From positions 1 to 64,000 of the forward strand of contig CAZZJC010000032.1 in the NCBI GenBank assembly GCA_964654285.1: a stretch of 64,000 nucleotides of DNA, in the 5' to 3' direction. The position numbers were made by a program, and so were the translations under genes. The notes under the pieces were generated by a model that made no database searches, was not told where the DNA came from, and saw nothing but the letters and a program-made list of their open reading frames with translations. This stretch comes from BJHQ01 sp964654285. Its GTDB lineage: Bacteria > Planctomycetota > UBA11346. Positions 35,761 through 43,410 of the stretch are shown here, in pieces (within the stretch, counting starts at the first letter, position 1; the number at the start of each line of letters is the position of its first letter).

Positions 35761-36107
35761 GGTCGGCGCCTGCGGCGGGAGCCGCGCCGACCCAGCCCGC
35801 TGCCTTCCTGCCGCCAAGCGTGAACCCACCGCCAAGCGTGAACCTGCCGCCAAGCGCGAGTCTGCCGTCCAGCGCGGTCCCGCCGCCCAGCGCGAACGCG
35901 CCGGCACCGCTTCGGCCGCTGGGGCAACCCCTGGGGCCGCTGATCCGGACCCCGACGCTGGATCCCGCCGCTGCCGCCGCGCGCGACCGCTATCGCGCCG
36001 CCGAGGCCGCACCGGTGGTGCAGGATCTGCTGCGCCGCTTCAACGCCGAGATCGTCACCCGCGAGCCCGTCGCGAAGGCGGAATGGGAACGGCGGTTCGG
36101 CGGCTGA
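35754..36107 (+). CDS. dnaX: Tau-type C-terminal extension of DnaX, in the -1 frame
   Basis: 117 residues in the frame one base behind dnaX, open through to the stop at 36107. It begins with a Pro/Ser/Ala-rich linker holding five hexapeptide repeats and ends with APVVQDLLRRFNAEIVT, which matches the usual extreme C-terminus of bacterial DnaX (pattern of a helix then an E-I/V-V strand). There is no plausible start codon with a ribosome site, so I infer that it is reached by a -1 frameshift from dnaX. The last in-frame Pro codon CCT (35752-35754) could re-pair as CCC, five bases before the downstream stem. An assembly error is the alternative. Confidence 0.65.
   Translation, partial: SLGSAPAAGAAPTQPAAFLPPSVNPPPSVNLPPSASLPSSAVPPPSANAPAPLRPLGQPLGPLIRTPTLDPAAAAARDRYRAAEAAPVVQDLLRRFNAEIVTREPVAKAEWERRFGG
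35760..35793 (+). promoter_or_regulatory. Strong stem-loop at the dnaX in-frame stop
   Basis: GGGTCGGCGC and GCGCCGACCC form a perfect 10-bp GC-rich stem with a 14-base loop, starting at the last base of the TAG stop. This is where a frameshift-stimulating stem-loop would be expected; it is not followed by a U-tract. No canonical X XXY YYZ slippery heptamer is present ahead of it. Confidence 0.6.
35808..35897 (+). repeat. Five 18-bp tandem repeats in the tau linker
   Basis: Five consecutive units of CTGCCGCCAAGCGTGAAC type, in phase with the -1 frame, code for the hexapeptides LPPSVN, PPPSVN, LPPSAS, LPSSAV and PPPSAN. This supports the -1 frame being translated. Confidence 0.8.
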
Positions 36108-36180
36108 ACCGGGGTTGCCTGCGAAGCCCCCCCCGCTGCGCGGGCCTCCGGCTGGACCGGAAGGGTCGGCAGTGCCATCC

Positions 36181-36250
36181 CGAGTGCTGGTTTGTCCGGG
36201 GGTGCAACGCGCCTCCGGCGCCCATCTGCGCAGCCTGACGGCTGCCGGAC
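36181..36250 (-). repeat. Inverted copy of the dispersed intergenic repeat
   Basis: Read on the minus strand, the segment has GCAGCCGTCAGGCTGC, GGCGCCGGAGGCGC and CCCCCGGACAAACCAGCAC, in the same order as the unit at position 1. It fills the 167-bp gap between the tau tail and the XylR-type regulator. Confidence 0.75.
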
Positions 36251-36274
36251 GGATAGCGGCGCGGCACGAACGCC

Positions 36275-37408
36275 TCAGGGCGTGGTCGAGCGGGGAGCAA
36301 GTGCGGTCTGCAGCGTCCCTGGCGTCAGGCCGTAGGTTCGCCGGAAATCCCGGATGAGATGCGATCCGTCGCACCAGCCGAAGCGGCGCGCCAAGGTCTC
36401 GATGGAGGCGGCTTCGTTTCGCAGCAGGGCTTCGCGCACCTCGAGCAGGCGTCGTTCGCGCAGATACTCCTTGGCAGGGCAGCCAAGCTCGGACTGGAAT
36501 CGACGATTGAGGGTGCTGCGCGAAACGCCGAGATGGCGGGCCAGTCCGGCCACATCTGGAAGGCGGTTGGTGCATTTCCTCATCCAGGCTTCGGTTTTTG
36601 CGAGCCAGGATGCACCGGTGATGGTGCTGGTGCTGGCACGGGCGGCCACGCCGATGGGCGGCGCGGTTGCGGTCCTGGATCCGGATCCGGACAAATGGCA
36701 GTGCAGGAGCCGGGCGAGTTCGTGTCCCAGCAGCACCCAGGACAGACGCACGCTGCTCATGCCGATGCCATCGCTGAAATCGAAATCCCCCGCTCCGACC
36801 ACCCCGACATCCTTGCGGCCCAGATTGCTCAACTCGGCCAGGAGGAGGCGCGCGCCATGGTCTTCGTGGCAGAAGACGCCGGTTCCTCGCGGCAAGGCCA
36901 GCAGCCAGGCGAGATGGACATCCAGGCTCTGCTGCTCTTGCGGCATGCTCCGACGGGTCATGCACGAATAGCCTAGTCGGGCCAATTCATGGACGAAGGC
37001 CTCTTCGCGCTGCACCCGATAGGGTTGGGCGCCTGCCCCCAGCAGACTCGATTGGCAGGCAAATGACCGGTATCCGCGCTGGACCAGATGCTGCGCCGCC
37101 GCACGGCCAACGGCTGCGTCGTCGAACCACACCTGGAGATCCTCCGGTCGGGGCGGAGGCTTGCTGTCACAATACACCACCGTGGGTGCGTTGATGCGCC
37201 GGCTATCTGCGGCAGAGCTCGTGCGGACGACAAGGACCGACGCCAGACCAGAACGCAGCAAGGCCTCTGCGCGGTTCGCGTCAGTCAGGATGGTGATCGG
37301 CCAGCCCAGAGCATAACGACGCAGATAGCGCTCAATGCCCTGGCTCAGCTCGACGGCCTGAGGCGCATCCCAAAGAATCACCAGACCGCGACATCCATTT
37401 GGTGTCAT
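36275..37408 (-). CDS. XylR-type regulator: LacI-like sugar-binding domain fused to AraC DNA-binding domain
   Basis: 377 aa. The N-terminal 260 residues follow the periplasmic-binding-protein fold of LacI/XylR (VVYCDSKPPPRPEDLQVWFDD, AAAQHLVQRGYRSFACQ and GVVGAGDFDF, the latter like the GVDND block). The C-terminal 100 residues form an AraC double helix-turn-helix (LARHLGVSRSTLNRRFQSELG, then IETLARRFGWCDGSHLIRDFRRTYGLTP). It should bind a sugar and switch the catabolic locus that starts 238 bp away on the other strand. Palindromic candidate operators lie in between. Confidence 0.92.
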   Translation of the reverse strand: MTPNGCRGLVILWDAPQAVELSQGIERYLRRYALGWPITILTDANRAEALLRSGLASVLVVRTSSAADSRRINAPTVVYCDSKPPPRPEDLQVWFDDAAVGRAAAQHLVQRGYRSFACQSSLLGAGAQPYRVQREEAFVHELARLGYSCMTRRSMPQEQQSLDVHLAWLLALPRGTGVFCHEDHGARLLLAELSNLGRKDVGVVGAGDFDFSDGIGMSSVRLSWVLLGHELARLLHCHLSGSGSRTATAPPIGVAARASTSTITGASWLAKTEAWMRKCTNRLPDVAGLARHLGVSRSTLNRRFQSELGCPAKEYLRERRLLEVREALLRNEAASIETLARRFGWCDGSHLIRDFRRTYGLTPGTLQTALAPRSTTP

Positions 37409-37459
37409 GCGACAATTTTTCTATGTACCCCCTGCCGAACAAGGATCAGCGCCACCAAA

Positions 37460-37491
37460 TGCAAGCCATTGCAATTAATGAATTTGCGCAA
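37460..37491. promoter_or_regulatory. Candidate XylR-type operators in the divergent region
   Basis: TGCAAGCCATTGCA (37460-37473) is an inverted repeat with 5-bp arms, and TTGCGCAA (37484-37491) is a perfect palindrome. They lie in the AT-richer centre of the divergent promoter region. Binding is inference. Confidence 0.4.
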
Positions 37492-37645
37492 ACCCATGCG
37501 GGTCCAGTCGGTCGCGACAGGTCTGAAATGGTTCCTCCAGCCGTCATGGTGAACATCCAGAGCCGTACCATTTGCTGCAGCTGGTCTGACAACTCCTTGC
37601 CCAATGCAGAGCCGATTTCCTCCTTACCTCAAGGAACCCCCCGGA

Positions 37646-39601
37646 ATGTCCACCTCTTCGCGTTTCCTCTGCCGCATCTCATGCACTGCATTCCTGACCT
37701 TTGTTGGAATACAGGCCCAAGAGGCGGCTGCACCCTCCGTCCCCGGTGGGGATCTCAAGCCCGTTCAAATGCCCGCACCCACGGGCGAATACCAGGTGGT
37801 GGAACTCACCCTGGAACCAGGAGGCACGGTGCTGCGCCTGGCCTTTCGCGGATCCGCTTTCGCCAATCTCTGGTTCATCCCCACTCCTTGGTGCCATTCC
37901 CGGCCCGGCAATTCCACGCTGGTGCTTGATGCCCAGGGTCTGCGGGGCGAATTGAGCATCCGCTTTTATGATGAAAAGGGGACCGATCTGCGAGATGCCT
38001 GGTCGCTGAAATTGGACCTGAAGCGCGATGCCGCCGGGAACTTGTCGGGATCCATGAGTGTGGATCCCCGGGTCGAGGCGAAGACCGCAACCAAGCCGCG
38101 TTCCGGCACGGCCACTGGGAAAAACGTGCCCGCCATGGCGGCCCTGGCGGAAGGATCCAACTGGCCGGCCATGGGTGGTCCCGATCGGACCATGGCAACG
38201 CCCTACAAGGGGGCCCTCATTGATGATCTGACCAAGGCGGTGCCGGTCTGGCGCAGTGAACGGACCACCCCGGTCTCCTACGGCAACGCGGCCGATGGCC
38301 GCTACCCCCGGCGGGCCATCGGCGCCCGTCTTTGTGGCGGATCCAGTTCCCCGGTGGTCAAAGACGGTGTTGTGTTCCAGGGTTTCTATACGCCGAGCAA
38401 GCAAACACCGATCGCCATCCCAGATTGGGCCCTCTCGGACAAGCACAAACTCGGAAAACCCATCGAAGCATTGGCGGTCGAGTTGAAACTGGCGCAAGAG
38501 GAAAAGACGGCCCTCGAAGATTTCTATCGGCCTCTGGCGGATGAACACCTGGTGGCCATGGATGCAGCAACCGGCAAGACCCTGTGGGAGACGGTCTGGC
38601 CGCAACGCAGTTGGAACATGCAGGGGCACAAGTATCGCGGTGGCCACGGCGGCCCCCTGGTCGCGGCGGGCAAGGTGTTCTATCCCAGCCTGCATGGAAT
38701 TCTCCTGGTGGCGGATGCCAAGACAGGTGCGCCAGCCTGGGAGAAGCCCGAGAAATATGCTCAACCGGATGCGAATTGGACCAAGTATCGTTCCAGCCCG
38801 ACGCAGTCGCCAGTGCTGGTTGGCGATATCCTGATCTGGTTCGGACCTGAGGGTTCAGCCCTGGGTCTGGCGGCGGCTGATGGCAGCCAGAAGTGGCAGG
38901 CCAAGGAGCTGGGCCTGCGCGCCCTGCGTGAGTTCACCCACAACGGAAAACCCCATGTTTTGGCCTGCGGCAGCGTGGTCGCCCTCATCGACCCGGTTGA
39001 TGGGCATGAGGTATGGCGATCGAAAGAAAGCGTTGGATCCTCCCACGATCAGCAGATGACCGGCCCCAGTGATGTCATCGTCAGTGGGGACCGTCTGCTG
39101 GTCTGCGATGCCGCCCAAGAGGCCGGCAAGATCAAGAAAGGCTTCATCCGGGTCCGGGGCTGGAGGATCACCCCGACCGGCCTGGCCGAGGGCTGGAGCT
39201 CGGAAGACATCCGAAAGGACGAAAACGGATTTATGGCGGTGGCCAACGGACGCGCCTATCTGGTGAACCTCGACGTGCGCATCTTCGATGTCGCGACGGG
39301 CAAGCAGGTCGGAACCTTTGACCGTTATCCGGGGGCAGTGGGAAGCAATCAGGGGATGGTGATCATCGGCAACAAGGGCCTGCTCTGGCCGGAGGGGCAG
39401 CATGGCAGCCAAGGTCTGGCCTGGTACCACCTCGACCAGGACCGTGGTGTTCTGCAAGGCAAGCCAGACCTGCGTTGGAACCCCTTCCCTCCGACCAGCG
39501 CCTATAGCGTGCAACCGCTGGTGCCGGCCCTGGTGGATGGACGCCTCTTCGTTCGCGGCGGGGATGGGATCTACTGCTATGACCTGCGGGCCAAGCCTTG
39601 A
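37646..39601 (+). CDS. Exported PQQ-like beta-propeller protein
   Basis: 651 aa from the ATG at 37646, with AAGGA about 12 nt upstream and a signal peptide (cleaved near IQAQEA). Residues from about 225 onward show PQQ-type propeller blades: DAATGKTLWE, DAKTGAPAWEK, AADGSQKWQ, DPVDGHEVWRS, DVATGKQVGTF. Such proteins either bind quinone cofactors as dehydrogenases or serve as protein-protein scaffolds; the metal- and PQQ-contact residues cannot be confirmed. The N-terminal 150 residues form a separate beta-rich domain. First gene of a carbohydrate locus divergent from the XylR-type regulator. Confidence 0.85.
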   Translation: MSTSSRFLCRISCTAFLTFVGIQAQEAAAPSVPGGDLKPVQMPAPTGEYQVVELTLEPGGTVLRLAFRGSAFANLWFIPTPWCHSRPGNSTLVLDAQGLRGELSIRFYDEKGTDLRDAWSLKLDLKRDAAGNLSGSMSVDPRVEAKTATKPRSGTATGKNVPAMAALAEGSNWPAMGGPDRTMATPYKGALIDDLTKAVPVWRSERTTPVSYGNAADGRYPRRAIGARLCGGSSSPVVKDGVVFQGFYTPSKQTPIAIPDWALSDKHKLGKPIEALAVELKLAQEEKTALEDFYRPLADEHLVAMDAATGKTLWETVWPQRSWNMQGHKYRGGHGGPLVAAGKVFYPSLHGILLVADAKTGAPAWEKPEKYAQPDANWTKYRSSPTQSPVLVGDILIWFGPEGSALGLAAADGSQKWQAKELGLRALREFTHNGKPHVLACGSVVALIDPVDGHEVWRSKESVGSSHDQQMTGPSDVIVSGDRLLVCDAAQEAGKIKKGFIRVRGWRITPTGLAEGWSSEDIRKDENGFMAVANGRAYLVNLDVRIFDVATGKQVGTFDRYPGAVGSNQGMVIIGNKGLLWPEGQHGSQGLAWYHLDQDRGVLQGKPDLRWNPFPPTSAYSVQPLVPALVDGRLFVRGGDGIYCYDLRAKP

Positions 39602-39611
39602 ACTATTACAG

Positions 39612-39749
39612 AGGATTCACCAACAGGCTGACGAACCCAGGTACGGTTCCGATGGCCGCGAGAGATTGATCCATAGGCAACAACCGGAAATTCGTGCGGG
39701 CCGAGGTCCGCCGGTCCAGGCTCTATCCGTCAACCTGTTGGTGAATCCT
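39612..39749. mobile_element. 138-bp MITE-like element with 22-bp terminal inverted repeats
   Basis: The left end (39612-39633, starting AGGATTCACCAACAGG) and the right end (39728-39749, ending CCTGTTGGTGAATCCT) are inverted copies with one mismatch in 22 bp. The interior has no gene, and a partial inverted match continues inside. No clean target duplication is visible. It lies between the propeller gene and the SASA gene. It is a transposase-less element or IS remnant. Confidence 0.65.
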
Positions 39750-39779
39750 GAGCAGAAAGCAACGAAAGGACATATCACG

Positions 39780-41435
39780 ATGGGCACACGTCGCCTCCTC
39801 CAACTCCTGACGATGGCATGGTGCGTGGCCAATCTGGCCACAGCGGCCGAATCATCGAGTACAACGCCGGCAACTTCGGTCACCATGCCAGGCATGTTCG
39901 GTTCCCGGATGGTGCTGCAACGGGACATGTCGGTACCGGTTTGGGGCACAGCAAAGCCAGGATCCACAGTTTCGCTCAGTTTCCGCAGTCAAAGCAAAAC
40001 CGTCACGGCTGATGCTGCCGGGACCTGGAAAATCGTTCTGGATCCCCTGAAGGCAGGCGGGCCGGACGTGATGACGATCAACGAGACCAAGTTCGAGGAC
40101 GTGCTGGTCGGTGAAGTCTGGTTGGGTTCAGGCCAGTCGAACATGGAGGCGACCATCCAAGCCTATGCGGGCGATGATCCGGTCCTGGCGAAATTGGCCA
40201 AAGAGGACTATCCGCAGATCCGTTGCCTGCCGGCTGCGGGCGGTTGGCAGGAATGTTCGCCCAAGACCGCGCCCGGGCGCAGTGCGCAGCTCTTCACGTT
40301 CGGGGTCCGACTCCAGGAGGAACTGAAGGTACCGGTCGGCCTGATCTGGGGTTCCTTGGGCAATACGACGGTCGGAGACTGGATCACCGAGGACATGATG
40401 AAATCCGATGCAATGGTCCAGGCCGCCTTTGCCAAGGTGACGGCGGAGTATAACGCACCGGAAAACGTCAAACGGCGAGCCGACAAACTTGCGGCCTGGG
40501 AACAGGCCGTGGCGGCGGCCAAGGCAGCCGGGAAACCAGAACCGGACAAGCCGCCGTTCGCCCCACCCGTGAACGGTGCCTACGGTCACCGCTTCAAGCG
40601 GATGAGCACCTGTTTCGAGGAACACATCCAGCACCGGGTCGGTTATGGGATTCGGGGCCTGCTCTGGGACCAGGGTGAAAACGGGGTCGGCCTGAGCGGT
40701 CTGGACTGGGGCACGGCCATGCACGCCCTCATCTTCGGCTGGCGCAAAGCCTGGGGCCAGGGTGATTTTCCCGTCCTCTACGTCGAAAAACCCAGCGGCA
40801 TCGGTTGTGCATGGAGTTACGATGATCCGGTGACCAATCGAGCCATGCCCTTTGCGAAAGCCGATTTCAAAGGCCCGATGGGGCCGGGGGCCGGACCGGG
40901 TCGGGAATGGAGCGGGGTTCTACGCGGCGATGGCCTGGGCTTCGCCAACACCTACATGGTCCAGACCCGTGATCTGGGCGGCGGAATGCATCCGGCCAAC
41001 AAATCGGGCTATGGCACCCGTGGGGCCCGGGTGGCCCTTGCCACCGTCTATGGCAAGCAGGTCGGGTATTCCGGCCCGATCTACGAGAAACACCGCATCG
41101 AAGGCAGCAAGGCACGCGTGTTCTTCACCCACGTCGGCAAGGGACTGGCCTTCCGTCACAGCGAGCGCTTGCAGGGATTCGGCCTTGCCGATCGCAGCGG
41201 CCAGGGTCTTCTGCGCTGGTGCTGGGCCCAGGCGGTCATCGAAAAGGATCCGGCGAGCGGACGTGAGACGGTGGTGGTCAGCGCCCCCGAGGTGACCACG
41301 CCTGCGGCGGTCTGTTATTCCTGGATCGTCGGCAAGAACGCAGCCTGGGCCAACCTCTTCAACCAGGACGGCCTGCCGGCCCAGACCTTCGCTTCTACGG
41401 TAGCGGCGGAGTCGAATGCCGAAATCCCGAAGTAG
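39780..41435 (+). CDS. Sialate O-acetylesterase-like (SASA family) secreted esterase
   Basis: 551 aa from the ATG at 39780, with GAAAGGA upstream and a signal peptide (cleaved near ATAAES). SASA-family enzymes remove O-acetyl groups from sugars such as sialic acid or xylan-type glycans. Motifs: GSGQSNME (active-site serine in GQSNM, near residue 118), LLWDQGENG (block III), and the histidine in MHPANKSGYG (block V). PVWGTAKPGSTVSL at the N-terminus is the usual Ig-like strand region. It belongs with the surrounding glycosidase-like genes in a glycan-degradation locus. The exact substrate is not determined. Confidence 0.92.
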   Translation: MGTRRLLQLLTMAWCVANLATAAESSSTTPATSVTMPGMFGSRMVLQRDMSVPVWGTAKPGSTVSLSFRSQSKTVTADAAGTWKIVLDPLKAGGPDVMTINETKFEDVLVGEVWLGSGQSNMEATIQAYAGDDPVLAKLAKEDYPQIRCLPAAGGWQECSPKTAPGRSAQLFTFGVRLQEELKVPVGLIWGSLGNTTVGDWITEDMMKSDAMVQAAFAKVTAEYNAPENVKRRADKLAAWEQAVAAAKAAGKPEPDKPPFAPPVNGAYGHRFKRMSTCFEEHIQHRVGYGIRGLLWDQGENGVGLSGLDWGTAMHALIFGWRKAWGQGDFPVLYVEKPSGIGCAWSYDDPVTNRAMPFAKADFKGPMGPGAGPGREWSGVLRGDGLGFANTYMVQTRDLGGGMHPANKSGYGTRGARVALATVYGKQVGYSGPIYEKHRIEGSKARVFFTHVGKGLAFRHSERLQGFGLADRSGQGLLRWCWAQAVIEKDPASGRETVVVSAPEVTTPAAVCYSWIVGKNAAWANLFNQDGLPAQTFASTVAAESNAEIPK

Positions 41436-41554
41436 GACAGGGTCAATCCAGGCTTCGCCTTGTTCTTCGATCGCGAACTCCAGATGCGGGGCTGACACCA
41501 CCTCGCGCCTCAATCATCAGGCCCATAAACCCCAGGAAGAAGATTGCGAAAACC

Positions 41555-43153
41555 ATGGATCCCACCCGAAAAATCCTCGCCGCCATGACCTTGACCCTGA
41601 CGATTTCCATCGGCCCTGCGGCTGATGCGCCGGCCTGGATCGGCTACGGCGGCCCTGAAGGCTCACGCGTCTTCACCGATGTGAAACCGCCTACGGTTTT
41701 CTCCGGTGCCGACATCACCTGGAAGGTCGCCCTGCCCGACAAGGGGTGGGGAAACAGCTCACCGGTGGTGGTGGGAGACCGCATCTTCCTGCTGTGCGAG
41801 TTTGACGAGTCGGTCAATGAATACCCCTCGCTGGTCTGCATGAGCGCCAAGGACGGCAGCGTACTGTGGAAGGCGCTCCTCGACCACACCCCGCTTCTTG
41901 CCAACGGCGCCCAGGTCAAGGCGGCGTGGACCGCGCTCCTGGACGACCTGCGTCTGCGGGCAGAGGTCAACGCCATCCTTGCGAAGCATGGCAAGACGCC
42001 GGAAATCGAGGCGAAGGCCAAGGGAAAGGGATACTCCATCAACCACAAGAATCAGATCAGAAGAGAAGATTCGAACTCCCTGAAGGCAGAGAAGGATATC
42101 GCAGCGAGCGGAGGGTTGATGCTGGAGTCCTGGCGTGAAGGGCGGGCCTCTGGCGGCGATTCCGATTGTGTCGGTCATGCCTATGCCACGCCGGTGACTG
42201 ATGGCGAACGCGTCTATGTGCAGACCGCGTTTGGAGGCTTCTTCTGTTTCGATCTCAGCGGAAAACGGCTCTGGAGCACGGTATCCATCGGACAACTAGG
42301 CGAATACTGCCGCAACGGCCGGTCTCCCATCCTGTACAAGAGCCTCATGTTGTCGGATATCACCAACAAGGTCCGCGCCTTCGACAAGCTCAGCGGCAAG
42401 CTGCTGTGGTCTGATGACACGCCCATGAAACGCGGCAAGCAAGGCGTCGATACCATCGTCAGTCCGGCCATCCTGACCGTGAACGGAGTGGACATCCTGT
42501 GGGCAGCCGGCTGCCATGCCTATCGCCTGCCCGAGGGGAAACAGCTGACGGTCGAGGGCTGGAGCGAACATGGCATGCAGACCTTGGTAAAAAAGGACGA
42601 ACGGGACGTGATCTTCTTCTGCGGCGCTGGCGAACACTGCGGTTGGAGCGGCAAGGGGAACGGCGGCAAGGGCCCCAGTGCGCCGGCCGCCGTGCGTTTC
42701 ACCCTGGAGGACGAAACCCTCAAAGGCACTGTTCTCTGGCATGGCGGGCAGTTGGCCCCGAGATGGAATGAACGCATCGGTGGAAGCAACCTGCCGTGGA
42801 TGACCTACCATCAAGGCAAGCTGCATCATATCACCGGCCCCATCCTGGATGCGCTCACCGGCAAGATCGTGACGGGCGCATTCACCGACCAGCCCCAAGG
42901 TGGCGGACGGGCGGTGCCACCCACCGGCCATCTCCTCCTGATTGCCAACGGTCACATCTTTGGTTTTGGTGGCGCCCCCGGCCAGGGCAACCGCAATGCC
43001 GCGATGATAAGCGTCTATACCACGGACGGGAAATCGGTGTCGGACAACATCATCCCCGAACTCACTTCATACGGATGGACCTTTACCTTTGACCAGGACA
43101 GCATCTACGTGCGCGGACTGCGACACCTGGTGAAAATCCAGGGCCGGAAGTGA
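41555..43153 (+). CDS. Exported PQQ-like beta-propeller protein
   Basis: 532 aa with a short signal peptide (ending GPAADAP). The blades are seen in SAKDGSVLWKA, DLSGKRLWS, DKLSGKLLWSDD and the GNSSPVVVGDRIFLL block. Internal residues 100-190 are charged and may be a flexible insertion between blades. It is not closely similar to the first propeller protein, so the two are unlikely to be a recent duplication. Role unknown; export and locus context suggest a part in extracellular sugar oxidation or in anchoring degradative enzymes. Confidence 0.82.
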   Translation: MDPTRKILAAMTLTLTISIGPAADAPAWIGYGGPEGSRVFTDVKPPTVFSGADITWKVALPDKGWGNSSPVVVGDRIFLLCEFDESVNEYPSLVCMSAKDGSVLWKALLDHTPLLANGAQVKAAWTALLDDLRLRAEVNAILAKHGKTPEIEAKAKGKGYSINHKNQIRREDSNSLKAEKDIAASGGLMLESWREGRASGGDSDCVGHAYATPVTDGERVYVQTAFGGFFCFDLSGKRLWSTVSIGQLGEYCRNGRSPILYKSLMLSDITNKVRAFDKLSGKLLWSDDTPMKRGKQGVDTIVSPAILTVNGVDILWAAGCHAYRLPEGKQLTVEGWSEHGMQTLVKKDERDVIFFCGAGEHCGWSGKGNGGKGPSAPAAVRFTLEDETLKGTVLWHGGQLAPRWNERIGGSNLPWMTYHQGKLHHITGPILDALTGKIVTGAFTDQPQGGGRAVPPTGHLLLIANGHIFGFGGAPGQGNRNAAMISVYTTDGKSVSDNIIPELTSYGWTFTFDQDSIYVRGLRHLVKIQGRK

Positions 43154-43410
43154 TCCGTCCCGGAAAACGCATGTGGACATAGTCCTGCAGAGCCGTAACC
43201 AAGGAAACAGCCAACCGCTGGAGACCTCCTCAGGCACGCAGACGCAGAGGAACGGCCTAAACCCGATCCCGGCAACCCGTCCTTCCGAGAGAGAATGGCT
43301 GTTGGGAATCCCATCCCCTGGGCACTCCGGCGCTCTGTGTGAATCCGACGGCAATTCAAGCAAACGAGCATGGAACGGCGTCTGACGCCCCTGTCGATCC
43401 GAGATCCGAT

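Noticed and set aside
40920..41513. Minus-strand frame containing EFAIEEQGEAWIDPVLL-like sequence past the SASA gene
   Set aside because: Looks partly protein-like but most of it is antisense to the SASA gene, and no family is recognised; could be a remnant but not supportable.
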